A stretch of DNA of 64,000 nucleotides, taken from TMED109 sp002171375. GTDB taxonomy: Bacteria > Pseudomonadota > Alphaproteobacteria > TMED109. This document shows positions 44,731 through 52,364 of the stretch, piece by piece. The position numbers were made by a program, and so were the translations under genes. Below the pieces are notes generated by a model. It saw only the letters and a list, made by a program, of their open reading frames with translations. It had not been told where the DNA came from and searched no databases. Every line of letters begins with the position of its first letter. Position 1 is the first letter of the stretch. The stretch lies in contig CBFHON010000003.1 of assembly GCA_965657505.1 (NCBI GenBank), forward strand, positions 124,001 through 188,000, written 5' to 3'.

Positions 44731-46416
44731 ATGTTTGATCTAATAATAAAAAATGCAAATATTATAGATGGAACAGGTATGCCATCTTTTACAGGAGATA
44801 TAGCTGTAGATGATGGCATTATAGTAAATAGAGGAAAAGATTTAGGTGATGCAAAAACTATTGTTGATGCAAAAGGCTTAAGCTTAGTTCCAGGCTTTAT
44901 AGATAGTCATACACATTATGATGCACAATTAACTTGGGACCCATGGGCCAACCCATCTCCAAAACTAGGAGTTACTACAATTATAATTGGTAATTGTGGA
45001 TTTACAATTGCACCATGTAAAGCTGAACATAGAGAATTAACAATTAAAAATCTTACCAATGTAGAGGGAATGTCATTAGACGCTCTTAAAAAGGGAATAA
45101 ATTGGAATTTTGAAACATTTCCTGAGTACCTTAATTTTCTTGAAGATAGGGGAGTTGGACCAAATGTAGCAGCTTATATCGGACATTCATCAGTAAGAGT
45201 TTACGTTATGGGAGAAGAAGCCTTAACTAGAAAAGCAAATAATGATGAAATAATAGAAATGGAAAATATTATTAAAGAAGGTATGATTAACGGTGGTTTA
45301 GGTTTTGCTACTTCAACTTTTGAAGGACATAATGGTGAAAATGGTGTTCCTATGCCTTCTAGGCTAGCAGATAAAACTGAAATGCAATCTCTTATAAAAG
45401 CCATGTCTTCATTTGGTAGGGGTATATTTATGCTAACGAGAGGTTCAAATACTTCCGTAGATAATATTCAGGAATGGATGAAAGGGTCGAATAGGCCTGC
45501 AGTAATTGCTGCACTCTTACATAACCCCTTATCTGATAATTCAACATTTAATATTTTGTCTGACATAACTAAAGCAACAGATAAAGGAAACGAAATGTGG
45601 GGCCAAGTTTCGTGTAGACCACTATCTATGGAGTTTACAATGAAATCACCATATTTATTTGAAGGAATTAAAAATTGGAAACCAGCAATGGAATGTCCAT
45701 CTGATGAGCTATATAGAAAGGTGTTGGCTGATAACGGTTTTCGTAAAAACTTATTAAATGAAATTGAAGATGAAGCTCAGGTAAGATTATTTAACGGAGA
45801 TTGGGATAAAATTATTGTTAGGGAAGTTACAAATAAAAAATTTATTGATTTAGAAGGATTATCAATTAAAGAGATTGCAAAACAAAATAATATTAATCCA
45901 TTAGACTGGCTCTTAAATCACTCATTAACAGAAGATGGAATGGATACTTTATTTATTGCTATGCTATTAAATAGTGACGAAGACGCAGTTGGAAGGTTAC
46001 TTAAACACCCGCGCTCTAATATTACATTATCTGATGCAGGAGCACATTTAACATTCTTTAATGATGCTGGCTATGGTTTGTATATGCTAGAAAAATGGGT
46101 TAGAGAAAATAATTTGATGTCCAAGGAAAAAGCTATTTATAATCTAACGGGAAAACAGGCTGATATTTATAGAATTGATCAAAGAGGTAGATTAGTTCCA
46201 GGACAATATGCAGATATGATGCTTATAGATTTTGACAAAGTAGGTGTATCAAAAACATATAGGGTTAATGATCTTCCTGGTGGTTCTAGTAGATTAAATA
46301 TTGATGGACATGGAATTCATAGTGTTTGGATAAATGGAGAAAAGGTTTTTAATGAAAATTCTATAATTGATAATAAAAATTTACCTGGAAAAGTACTTCG
46401 TGGATTTCATGCATAA
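44731..46416 (+). CDS. N-acyl-D-amino-acid deacylase family amidohydrolase
   Basis: Members hydrolyse N-acyl-D-amino acids, D-hydantoins or related amides with a metal centre. The 561 residues begin with the amidohydrolase beta-sandwich (FDLIIKNANIIDGTG), then GFIDSHTHYDAQ with the metal pair His60 and His62, GNCGFTIAPC with the family cysteine, and a C-terminal half with LSDAGAHLTFF and GRLVPGQYADMMLID. No signal peptide is present. The substrate cannot be read from sequence. It is coupled to the exported DUF336 protein and is followed by a strong bidirectional terminator. Confidence 0.88.
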   Translation: MFDLIIKNANIIDGTGMPSFTGDIAVDDGIIVNRGKDLGDAKTIVDAKGLSLVPGFIDSHTHYDAQLTWDPWANPSPKLGVTTIIIGNCGFTIAPCKAEHRELTIKNLTNVEGMSLDALKKGINWNFETFPEYLNFLEDRGVGPNVAAYIGHSSVRVYVMGEEALTRKANNDEIIEMENIIKEGMINGGLGFATSTFEGHNGENGVPMPSRLADKTEMQSLIKAMSSFGRGIFMLTRGSNTSVDNIQEWMKGSNRPAVIAALLHNPLSDNSTFNILSDITKATDKGNEMWGQVSCRPLSMEFTMKSPYLFEGIKNWKPAMECPSDELYRKVLADNGFRKNLLNEIEDEAQVRLFNGDWDKIIVREVTNKKFIDLEGLSIKEIAKQNNINPLDWLLNHSLTEDGMDTLFIAMLLNSDEDAVGRLLKHPRSNITLSDAGAHLTFFNDAGYGLYMLEKWVRENNLMSKEKAIYNLTGKQADIYRIDQRGRLVPGQYADMMLIDFDKVGVSKTYRVNDLPGGSSRLNIDGHGIHSVWINGEKVFNENSIIDNKNLPGKVLRGFHA

Positions 46417-46418
46417 GT

Positions 46419-46455
46419 AATAAAGGAAGAGAATAAAGCGCTCTCTTCCTTTATT
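46419..46455. terminator. bidirectional Rho-independent terminator
   Basis: A perfect 14-base inverted repeat (arms 46419-46432 and 46442-46455) encloses a 9-base loop. The right arm ends in TTTATT and is followed by TTATATTT; on the other strand the left arm likewise ends in A/T-rich sequence. It sits between two convergent genes (stops at 46416 and 46467) and would end transcription from both sides. It is the clearest terminator in the window. Confidence 0.88.
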
Positions 46456-46466
46456 TTATATTTAAA

Positions 46467-47066
46467 TTATCCCCATATGTTTTGGGCAGAAGCCATAGCA
46501 AATAGCATAGGAATAGATAGTAATGTATTAGTTCTACTAAATAGCATAGCTGTTCTGGCGGATGCAGCTTTAGTGTCTGCATCAGCTTCAACTATACCAA
46601 GAGCTCTTTTTTGATTTGGCCATATAACAAACCAAACATTTATAAACATTATAGTTCCTAGCCACATTCCTATTCCAATAGCAGTATGTTTTGCCACTCC
46701 ATCAATTAAACCGATAGTTATAGCTTGGATTAAATATCCATTAAGGTGTGCTACTAGTAACCCTGTAATAATCGTGGCCATTGCTCCCCATCTAAACCAA
46801 AATAGAGCAGCTGGTGCTATTACTTTTCCAATAGCAGGCTTTTGTTCGTCTGGAATTTTTGGCATATTTGGTATTTGTACAAAATTGAAATACCATAAAA
46901 GACCTATCCACATTATTCCAGCAAGAACATGAGCATATCTAAGTATCGTAGACCAGAATGCTGTATCTAGAGCCCCACCAGTTGAAATATAATAAATAAT
47001 AAATAAAATCGTTAGAGCAATACCTGCCCATATCGTCTTTGTTAGTGATGTAAGAATATTCGCCAT
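46467..47066 (-). CDS. PuuD-like membrane protein (urate oxidase N-terminal domain family)
   Basis: The 199-residue protein has about four to five membrane segments and the features of the membrane domain of PuuD: the His-containing LRYAHVLAGIMWIGLLWYFN, FRWGAMAT and the NVWFVIWPNQK segment. In PuuD this domain is followed by a cytochrome c domain needed for urate hydroxylation; here it is absent, so urate activity is doubtful and only a haem-containing membrane protein is suggested. The ATG at 47066 is chosen because GGAGGT lies just upstream; an ATG four codons earlier overlaps that site. It lies 51 bases after the hydroxypyruvate isomerase gene on the same strand. Confidence 0.78.
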   Translation of the reverse strand: MANILTSLTKTIWAGIALTILFIIYYISTGGALDTAFWSTILRYAHVLAGIMWIGLLWYFNFVQIPNMPKIPDEQKPAIGKVIAPAALFWFRWGAMATIITGLLVAHLNGYLIQAITIGLIDGVAKHTAIGIGMWLGTIMFINVWFVIWPNQKRALGIVEADADTKAASARTAMLFSRTNTLLSIPMLFAMASAQNIWG

Positions 47067-47117
47067 ATTTACCTCCATATTATAAATAATAATACACTTC
47101 TATTAAAAATATATAAA

Positions 47118-47900
47118 TTATTTAATATTATAATTTTGTGCCCAATGTAAACTATCTTTAGTATTAGTTGAAGGATTATATTCACAACCAATATATCCAT
47201 CATATTTTAGTTTTTCTATTATGCTAAAAATATATTGAAAATTAATTTCTCCTTTGTCTGGTTCATGCCTATATGGAGGAGATGCAATTTGCATATGTTT
47301 TGTATAACTAATACTTTTTTCAATTATACTAGTTAAATTACCACTCATTATTTGTGCGTGGTATAAGTCTAACTGAAGTTTTAGGTACGGATGTTTTAAT
47401 TCTTCAATAATATCTATTGCATCAGATACATAATTTAGATGATAGGAGGGTATATCTTTATCATTAATAGCTTCTATTAATATAGTTATGTTTTTTCCTT
47501 TAGATAAACTAGCTGCGTAGCTAAGATTTTTTTTAAATATATCTCTGTATTTATTCCTATATTTTTCATCTAATTCAATTCCTGGCATTATATGTATAAA
47601 AGGACACTTTAATTGTTCTGCATATTCTAATGCTATACTAAATTTTTCTTTAAATTCATTTTCTCTTCCTATGAGGCATGCAATTCCTTTTTCTCCCTTT
47701 TCTAAATTACCAGGAAAGGAATTAAACAAAATTAATTTTAGGTTTGCTTCTTCTAGCCAAGATTTAATATGATTTATTTGATAATTATATGGAAATAAAA
47801 ACTCAACTGCTTTAAAACCTAAATCTGAGGCAGCATTAAATCTTTTTTCAAATGGTAGCTCAGTAAATAAAAATGATAAATTTGCAGAAAGTTTGATCAT
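47118..47900 (-). CDS. hyi: hydroxypyruvate isomerase family protein
   Basis: Hyi interconverts hydroxypyruvate and tartronate semialdehyde in glyoxylate metabolism; relatives act on other sugars. The 260-residue TIM barrel shows the family residues in LIEAINDKDIPSYHL (catalytic Glu), QLDLYHAQIMSGNL (metal-binding Asp), HMQIASPPYRHEPDKGEINF and GCEYNPS (second catalytic Glu). The protein starts MIKLSANLSFLF. It diverges from the next gene with only 8 bases between start codons. The partner genes gcl and glxR are not nearby, so the physiological substrate is uncertain. Confidence 0.85.
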   Translation of the reverse strand: MIKLSANLSFLFTELPFEKRFNAASDLGFKAVEFLFPYNYQINHIKSWLEEANLKLILFNSFPGNLEKGEKGIACLIGRENEFKEKFSIALEYAEQLKCPFIHIMPGIELDEKYRNKYRDIFKKNLSYAASLSKGKNITILIEAINDKDIPSYHLNYVSDAIDIIEELKHPYLKLQLDLYHAQIMSGNLTSIIEKSISYTKHMQIASPPYRHEPDKGEINFQYIFSIIEKLKYDGYIGCEYNPSTNTKDSLHWAQNYNIK

Positions 47901-47908
47901 AAGTCATT

Positions 47909-48493
47909 ATGCGATATGTTATTATAACCAGCAATATTTTTAATGGAAAAAAATTGTCTAAATTATTTTATACTATATTTGTTTTTATATTAATAAATAC
48001 ACAAATAGCATTCTCAAATAACTCAGATATTCCTGAGGATGCAGAAGAAATTTCTCTAGTAGCAAAATATATTGATAAGCCGGAAGTAAATGAAGTTGTC
48101 ATAGGAGAAACTATTATCGCTATGTCTAGCTTTTCTGCTATTATTAATAGCGCAGGAAAATTAGAGGGAGGTTTCATAGATTGTAAAGTTACTGCGTATG
48201 CTGCTCCAGGAAGAGGTTTTAGTTGCGGATTTGCACAAATGGAAAATGTATCCGGGTATTGTGTAATAAAAGATAAGAATAATGAATCAATTGTAGCAAA
48301 ATTAGAATGTTCAAGCGGGGCAACAGTATCGACAGATGTAAGATGTGAAGGACGGTTAGACTTTATGTCTGGTACCGGAAAATATTCAGGAGTTAATGGT
48401 ACAGCTAGACTGCATATGGAACAAATTTTTACTGCAGGAGAAAGCTCTATTGAATTTTTAGGTTGGTGGAGACTGCCTGCCGGTAATTTATAA
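47909..48493 (+). CDS. exported protein of unknown function
   Basis: The 194-residue frame has a signal peptide ending near Ser36 (TQIAFS). The mature part has five Cys and a C-terminal pattern CEGRLDFMSGTGKYSGVNGT, which resembles small beta-barrel proteins of the allene-oxide-cyclase or lipocalin type; this is a weak similarity from memory. The ATG at 47909 is only 8 bases from the divergent hyi start; a TTG at 47954 would give a cleaner signal peptide starting MSKLFYTIFVF. The true start is uncertain. No function is proposed. Confidence 0.7.
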   Translation: MRYVIITSNIFNGKKLSKLFYTIFVFILINTQIAFSNNSDIPEDAEEISLVAKYIDKPEVNEVVIGETIIAMSSFSAIINSAGKLEGGFIDCKVTAYAAPGRGFSCGFAQMENVSGYCVIKDKNNESIVAKLECSSGATVSTDVRCEGRLDFMSGTGKYSGVNGTARLHMEQIFTAGESSIEFLGWWRLPAGNL

Positions 48494-48510
48494 CTACAAA
48501 TGCAATTTTT

Positions 48511-49506
48511 CTATTTAACTCTATTAACAGCTAATTTAGCGAGTGATTCTAAGGCTAATCTAGTTTCAGAATGAGGAAATACATCTAATGCATTTATGGC
48601 TTCAGAGCAATATTGATTTGCTAATGATAAAGTTTCTTCTATTGCTTGATGTTTTTTAATTAATGAAAGTGCTTTAGTTAAATCCTGATCAGTTTGCTTT
48701 AAATTTTCAATAGTTTTATACCAAAATAACATTTCTTCTTTATTTGCATTTCTTAAACATATTATGATGGGAAGAGTTATTTTCCCTTCCTTAAAATCAT
48801 CTCCGATATCTTTACCTAAACTTTCAGAACCAATGTAGTCAAGTGCATCATCAGTAAGTTGAAAGGCAATACCTAGTTTTTGACCATATGTTAGTAAAGC
48901 ATTTTGAATATTTTTATTTTTTTCAGATAGTATTGCACTAATTTCAGCTGCTGCGCCAAATAAACTTGCTGTTTTACTTTTAATGATACTAATATAGGTT
49001 TCTTCAGATGTAGAACAATTATTGATAGTAGAAAGTTGTAATACTTCTCCTTTTGCTATTGTGGAAGAGGTAGAAGAAAGCACTTCAAGAATTCTTTTTG
49101 AGCCATTTGCAACCATTAGTTCAAATGATCTTGAAAATAAAAAATCGCCTACTAATACACTAGTTTTATTTCCAAAAAGATCATTTGCAGTTGCTACTCC
49201 TCTTCTTAATTTGCTTTCATCTATGACATCATCATGTAATAATGTTGCTGTATGGATAAATTCAATACAAGCTGCTAAAGATAAATGGTTTTCGCCCTTA
49301 TAATCGCATAACTTTGATGTTAATAAAGTAATTATAGGACGTATTCGTTTTCCACCTGAAGCAAGTATATGTTGTGATAACTCGCTTATCATAGGAACCT
49401 CATCTCCTATATTTTCTATAATGATATTGTTAACATTTTCTAAATCATTGCTTACAATTTTTTGTATTTGGGCGATATTTAAATATATTTTATTAACTGA
49501 GTTCAA
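48511..49506 (-). CDS. ispB: octaprenyl diphosphate synthase-type polyprenyl synthase
   Basis: The enzyme makes the long isoprenoid side chain of ubiquinone. The 331 residues contain GGKRIRP, the first Asp-rich motif DDVID (92-96) followed by LRRG, and the second motif in FQLTDDALDY, both needed to bind diphosphate through magnesium. Chain length cannot be settled from sequence; octaprenyl or decaprenyl is usual for this class. It is convergent with the exported protein (17-base gap) and divergent from the methyltransferase gene. Confidence 0.92.
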   Translation of the reverse strand: MNSVNKIYLNIAQIQKIVSNDLENVNNIIIENIGDEVPMISELSQHILASGGKRIRPIITLLTSKLCDYKGENHLSLAACIEFIHTATLLHDDVIDESKLRRGVATANDLFGNKTSVLVGDFLFSRSFELMVANGSKRILEVLSSTSSTIAKGEVLQLSTINNCSTSEETYISIIKSKTASLFGAAAEISAILSEKNKNIQNALLTYGQKLGIAFQLTDDALDYIGSESLGKDIGDDFKEGKITLPIIICLRNANKEEMLFWYKTIENLKQTDQDLTKALSLIKKHQAIEETLSLANQYCSEAINALDVFPHSETRLALESLAKLAVNRVK

Positions 49507-49665
49507 TTTTTTTTAATTCCAAATTAACAATATTAATAGATATAGCTTTTTAATATATATTATATAGAGTTTTTTTTAATTTAATTAATCATTTTTCTTC
49601 TATAGTGTAATTAATATATAAAAAAAATATATTTATATTTATTAATTAACTTCTTTGGGTGTTTT

Positions 49666-50412
49666 GTGGCTAGTAATTTATTAGATCTAACTAAAAATAA
49701 TATATTGAATGGAAATATTTCATTATACCAACCAAAAAAAGGTTTTAGAATTGGAGTTGATTCTATACTACTAGCATCATCAGTGAATAATTATTCAAAT
49801 TGTATAGAGTTTGGAACTGGTTCAGGGATTATTTTAATTTATTTATCGAAGAAGTTCCCAAATTCAAAAATATTAGGAATTGAAAAAAATTTAGATCTAG
49901 TGAATTTAGTAAAAAAAAACTTAAAAGAAAATGAAATAGCTAATGGAAGTGCTGAGGTAATACAATATGATATAAATGATAGTATATTTTTGAAAAATAA
50001 TAATAATGAATATGATAGAGTAATTATGAATCCTCCCTATTTTTCTCCTAATAAAGTTATATTATCTAGAGATGTTTCTAAAATTTCCGCTAGATATGAA
50101 AATGACATTAATAGTTGGTTCACAGCAGCATATAAAAAATTAAAAAATAAAGGTTGTTTAAATTTTATTTTTAGGACAGAAAGTTTAGATTTAATTCTAA
50201 GTCTCTTATACCCAAAGTGGGGAGATATAAAAATATTTCCTTTATGGCCTAAAAAAAATATAAAATCTAAGCTAATGATCATACAGGCAAAAAAAAATGT
50301 GAAATCAGGTGTGCAAATTCTACCTGGACTTATATTGCATAATAACGATGGAAGTTATACAAAGGCTTGTAATAATATATTAAGTTTTAAAAGTTTTATA
50401 GAGCTTAGTTAA
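49666..50412 (+). CDS. TrmN6-like tRNA adenine methyltransferase, GTG start
   Basis: The protein resembles TrmN6 (YfiC), which makes N6-methyladenosine at position 37 of tRNA-Val. The 248 residues show YQPKKGFRIGVDSILLAS, the SAM-binding EFGTGSGIILIYLSKKF and the catalytic NPPY at 122-125, which marks N6-adenine or glutamine methyltransferases. The divergent arrangement with ispB is common in Alphaproteobacteria. The start is GTG with only a weak ribosome site; the 159-base upstream gap is extremely A+T-rich and must hold promoters for both directions, though none is clear. Confidence 0.82.
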   Translation: MASNLLDLTKNNILNGNISLYQPKKGFRIGVDSILLASSVNNYSNCIEFGTGSGIILIYLSKKFPNSKILGIEKNLDLVNLVKKNLKENEIANGSAEVIQYDINDSIFLKNNNNEYDRVIMNPPYFSPNKVILSRDVSKISARYENDINSWFTAAYKKLKNKGCLNFIFRTESLDLILSLLYPKWGDIKIFPLWPKKNIKSKLMIIQAKKNVKSGVQILPGLILHNNDGSYTKACNNILSFKSFIELS

Positions 50413-50438
50413 TAATAAGATAGAAAAGGACCTTATTA

Positions 50439-51269
50439 ATGAAATTTATTTCTAAATTTTTTAAAAATAATACTCCAATTATAAACGTTATAAGAATGAA
50501 TGGAGTAATAGCGAGTGGTTCTAAATTTCCAGGATCTAGTAATTTATCATTAGAGAGTTTAGAAAAACAAATAGAAAGAGCCTTTTCAGGTAAAAAAATT
50601 GCAGGCGTGGCATTAATAATTAATTCTCCAGGAGGATCACCTGTTCAATCTGCTTTAATATCTGAAAGAATAGTTGAGTTATCAAGTAAAAATAATATAC
50701 CTGTTTTTGCTTTTGTTGAAGACGTAGCTGCTTCTGGTGGATATTGGTTAGCGTGCTCGGCAGATGAAATATTTGTAATGCCCGCATCAATAGTTGGTTC
50801 TATAGGAGTGATCTCAGCAGGGTTCGGTTTTGTAGAAGTTATAAAAAAAATAGGAGTAGAAAGAAGAGTATTTTCAAAGGGAGAAAATAAGGGTATGTTG
50901 GATCCTTTTCAACCTCAAAATTCTGATGATGTAAAAGTTATTACAGATTTACAAGAAGAAATTCATAATCAATTTAAAGAATGGGTTAGTAAAAGAAGAG
51001 GAAATAGACTTGATAAAGAAATAATAAATAAAGAGGGGATATTTGAAGCAAAGATTTTTTCAGGAGTAAAAGCATGCGAAATAGGATTAGCAGATTCTAT
51101 TGGGGAGTTAAAGCAGGTCATGCGAGAGCGTTTTGATGAGAAAGTAATTTTTAAAGAAATTTCTGGACGAAAAAAACTTGGTCAAAGACTTGGTTTATCA
51201 TCTTCAAAATATTATAAGGTAATAGATTATATTGAAGAAAAAATTGCTTTTGCAAGGTATGGCCTTTAA
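50439..51269 (+). CDS. sppA: S49 family signal peptide peptidase-like protease
   Basis: S49 proteases degrade cleaved signal peptides or membrane proteins. The 276-residue single-domain product has INSPGGSPVQSALI, the nucleophile Ser99 in DVAASGGYWLACSADEI, and the general-base region ENKGMLDPF with Lys151. Its short N-terminus lacks an obvious membrane helix, so it is closer to the short cytoplasm- or membrane-facing forms than to E. coli SppA (about 618 residues). The following small membrane gene, then glyQ-glyS-ppdK, is an order I know from other Alphaproteobacteria. Confidence 0.88.
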   Translation: MKFISKFFKNNTPIINVIRMNGVIASGSKFPGSSNLSLESLEKQIERAFSGKKIAGVALIINSPGGSPVQSALISERIVELSSKNNIPVFAFVEDVAASGGYWLACSADEIFVMPASIVGSIGVISAGFGFVEVIKKIGVERRVFSKGENKGMLDPFQPQNSDDVKVITDLQEEIHNQFKEWVSKRRGNRLDKEIINKEGIFEAKIFSGVKACEIGLADSIGELKQVMRERFDEKVIFKEISGRKKLGQRLGLSSSKYYKVIDYIEEKIAFARYGL

Positions 51270-51292
51270 CCATTTTAATAGGATAAAATTTT

Positions 51293-51511
51293 ATGTTAGG
51301 TTTTAGTATTCCAAAAATATTATTATTAATTTTTATCATTCTAATAGTATGGTATGGCTTCAAAATGTTGGAAAGGAAATCTTTCGGTAAAGTAAAAAAT
51401 AACAAAAGTAAAAAATCCTCAAAAAAGAATGCTAAAGAAGGTGTTCAAGAATCAAAAAAAGATTATACAGAAGCTGATTATACAGAAATAGATGAAGATA
51501 ATGAAAGATAA
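51293..51511 (+). CDS. small single-pass membrane protein
   Basis: A 72-residue protein with one N-terminal membrane helix (about 5-24), a strongly basic stretch (KNNKSKKSSKKN) and an acidic tail with a repeated DYTE (DYTEADYTEIDED), encoded by a 12-base direct repeat at 51461-51472 and 51476-51487. Similar small genes lie between sppA and glyQ in Alphaproteobacteria, which supports it being real. It overlaps the start of glyQ by about 20 bases. The function is unknown. Confidence 0.75.
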   Translation: MLGFSIPKILLLIFIILIVWYGFKMLERKSFGKVKNNKSKKSSKKNAKEGVQESKKDYTEADYTEIDEDNER

Positions 51512-52364
51512 CTCATTTCAATCAATTATTATGAAATTGCAATATTTTTGGGCTGATAAAGGATGCGTTATCCTACAACCCTTAGATATGGAAGTGGGTG
51601 CTGGTACTTTCCACCCAGCCACTGTTCTAAAAGCTCTAGGGGAAACGCCTTGGAATGCTGCATATGTTCAACCATGTAGAAGACCAACTGACGGAAGGTA
51701 TGGATTAAATCCAAATAGACTTCAACATTATTATCAATTTCAAACTGTTTTAAAGCCTTCTCCAGATAATATCCAAGAATTATATTTAGATAGCTTAAAT
51801 TATCTAGGTATTGATTCTAAAAAAAATGATATTCGATTTGTCGAAGATGATTGGGAGAGCCCTACTTTGGGGGCCTGGGGATTAGGATGGGAAGTTTGGT
51901 GTAATGGTATGGAAGTATCACAATTTACTTACTTTCAACAAGTAGGCGGAATAGACTGTTTCCCAGTAACAGGGGAACTTACTTATGGTTTAGAAAGATT
52001 AGCCATGTACATTCAGGGAATAGATAATGTATATGATCTTGTTTGGAATTCAGATAATATAAAATATGGAGATGTATTTTTACAAAATGAAAAAGAACAA
52101 TCGGAATATAATTTTGAAAAATCTAATCCTAAAGTATTGATTAAAAATTTTGAAGAATTAGAAAAATTAAATTTCAAGTTAGTTGAAGATAATTTAGTTT
52201 TACCTGCGTATGAACAATGCATTAAGGCAAGCCATATATTTAATCTTATAGATGCAAGTGGTGTAATTGGTGTTAATGAAAGAGCTGACTATATTGGAAG
52301 GGTAAGAGCAATGGTAAAAGCTTGTGCTGATCTCCATTTAAATAATATGAAAGTTAAAGTTTAG
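51492..52364 (+). CDS. glyQ: glycyl-tRNA synthetase alpha subunit
   Basis: With GlyS it forms the bacterial tetrameric glycyl-tRNA synthetase; the alpha chain holds the catalytic class II core. The 290-residue product has GCVILQPLDMEVGAGTFHPA, VQPCRRPTDGRYG and HYYQFQ, then the segment DDWESPTLGAWGLGWEVW. Starts at 51492 (MKIM) and 51501 (MKDN) are both possible, and neither has a strong ribosome site; translation is probably coupled to the small gene it overlaps. glyS begins directly after the stop codon. Confidence 0.96.
   Translation: MKIMKDNSFQSIIMKLQYFWADKGCVILQPLDMEVGAGTFHPATVLKALGETPWNAAYVQPCRRPTDGRYGLNPNRLQHYYQFQTVLKPSPDNIQELYLDSLNYLGIDSKKNDIRFVEDDWESPTLGAWGLGWEVWCNGMEVSQFTYFQQVGGIDCFPVTGELTYGLERLAMYIQGIDNVYDLVWNSDNIKYGDVFLQNEKEQSEYNFEKSNPKVLIKNFEELEKLNFKLVEDNLVLPAYEQCIKASHIFNLIDASGVIGVNERADYIGRVRAMVKACADLHLNNMKVKV

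Noticed and set aside
49507..49665. tRNA or small RNA gene in the ispB-methyltransferase gap
   Set aside because: The gap is almost only A and T with no cloverleaf arms; likewise no tRNA was found in the other gaps.
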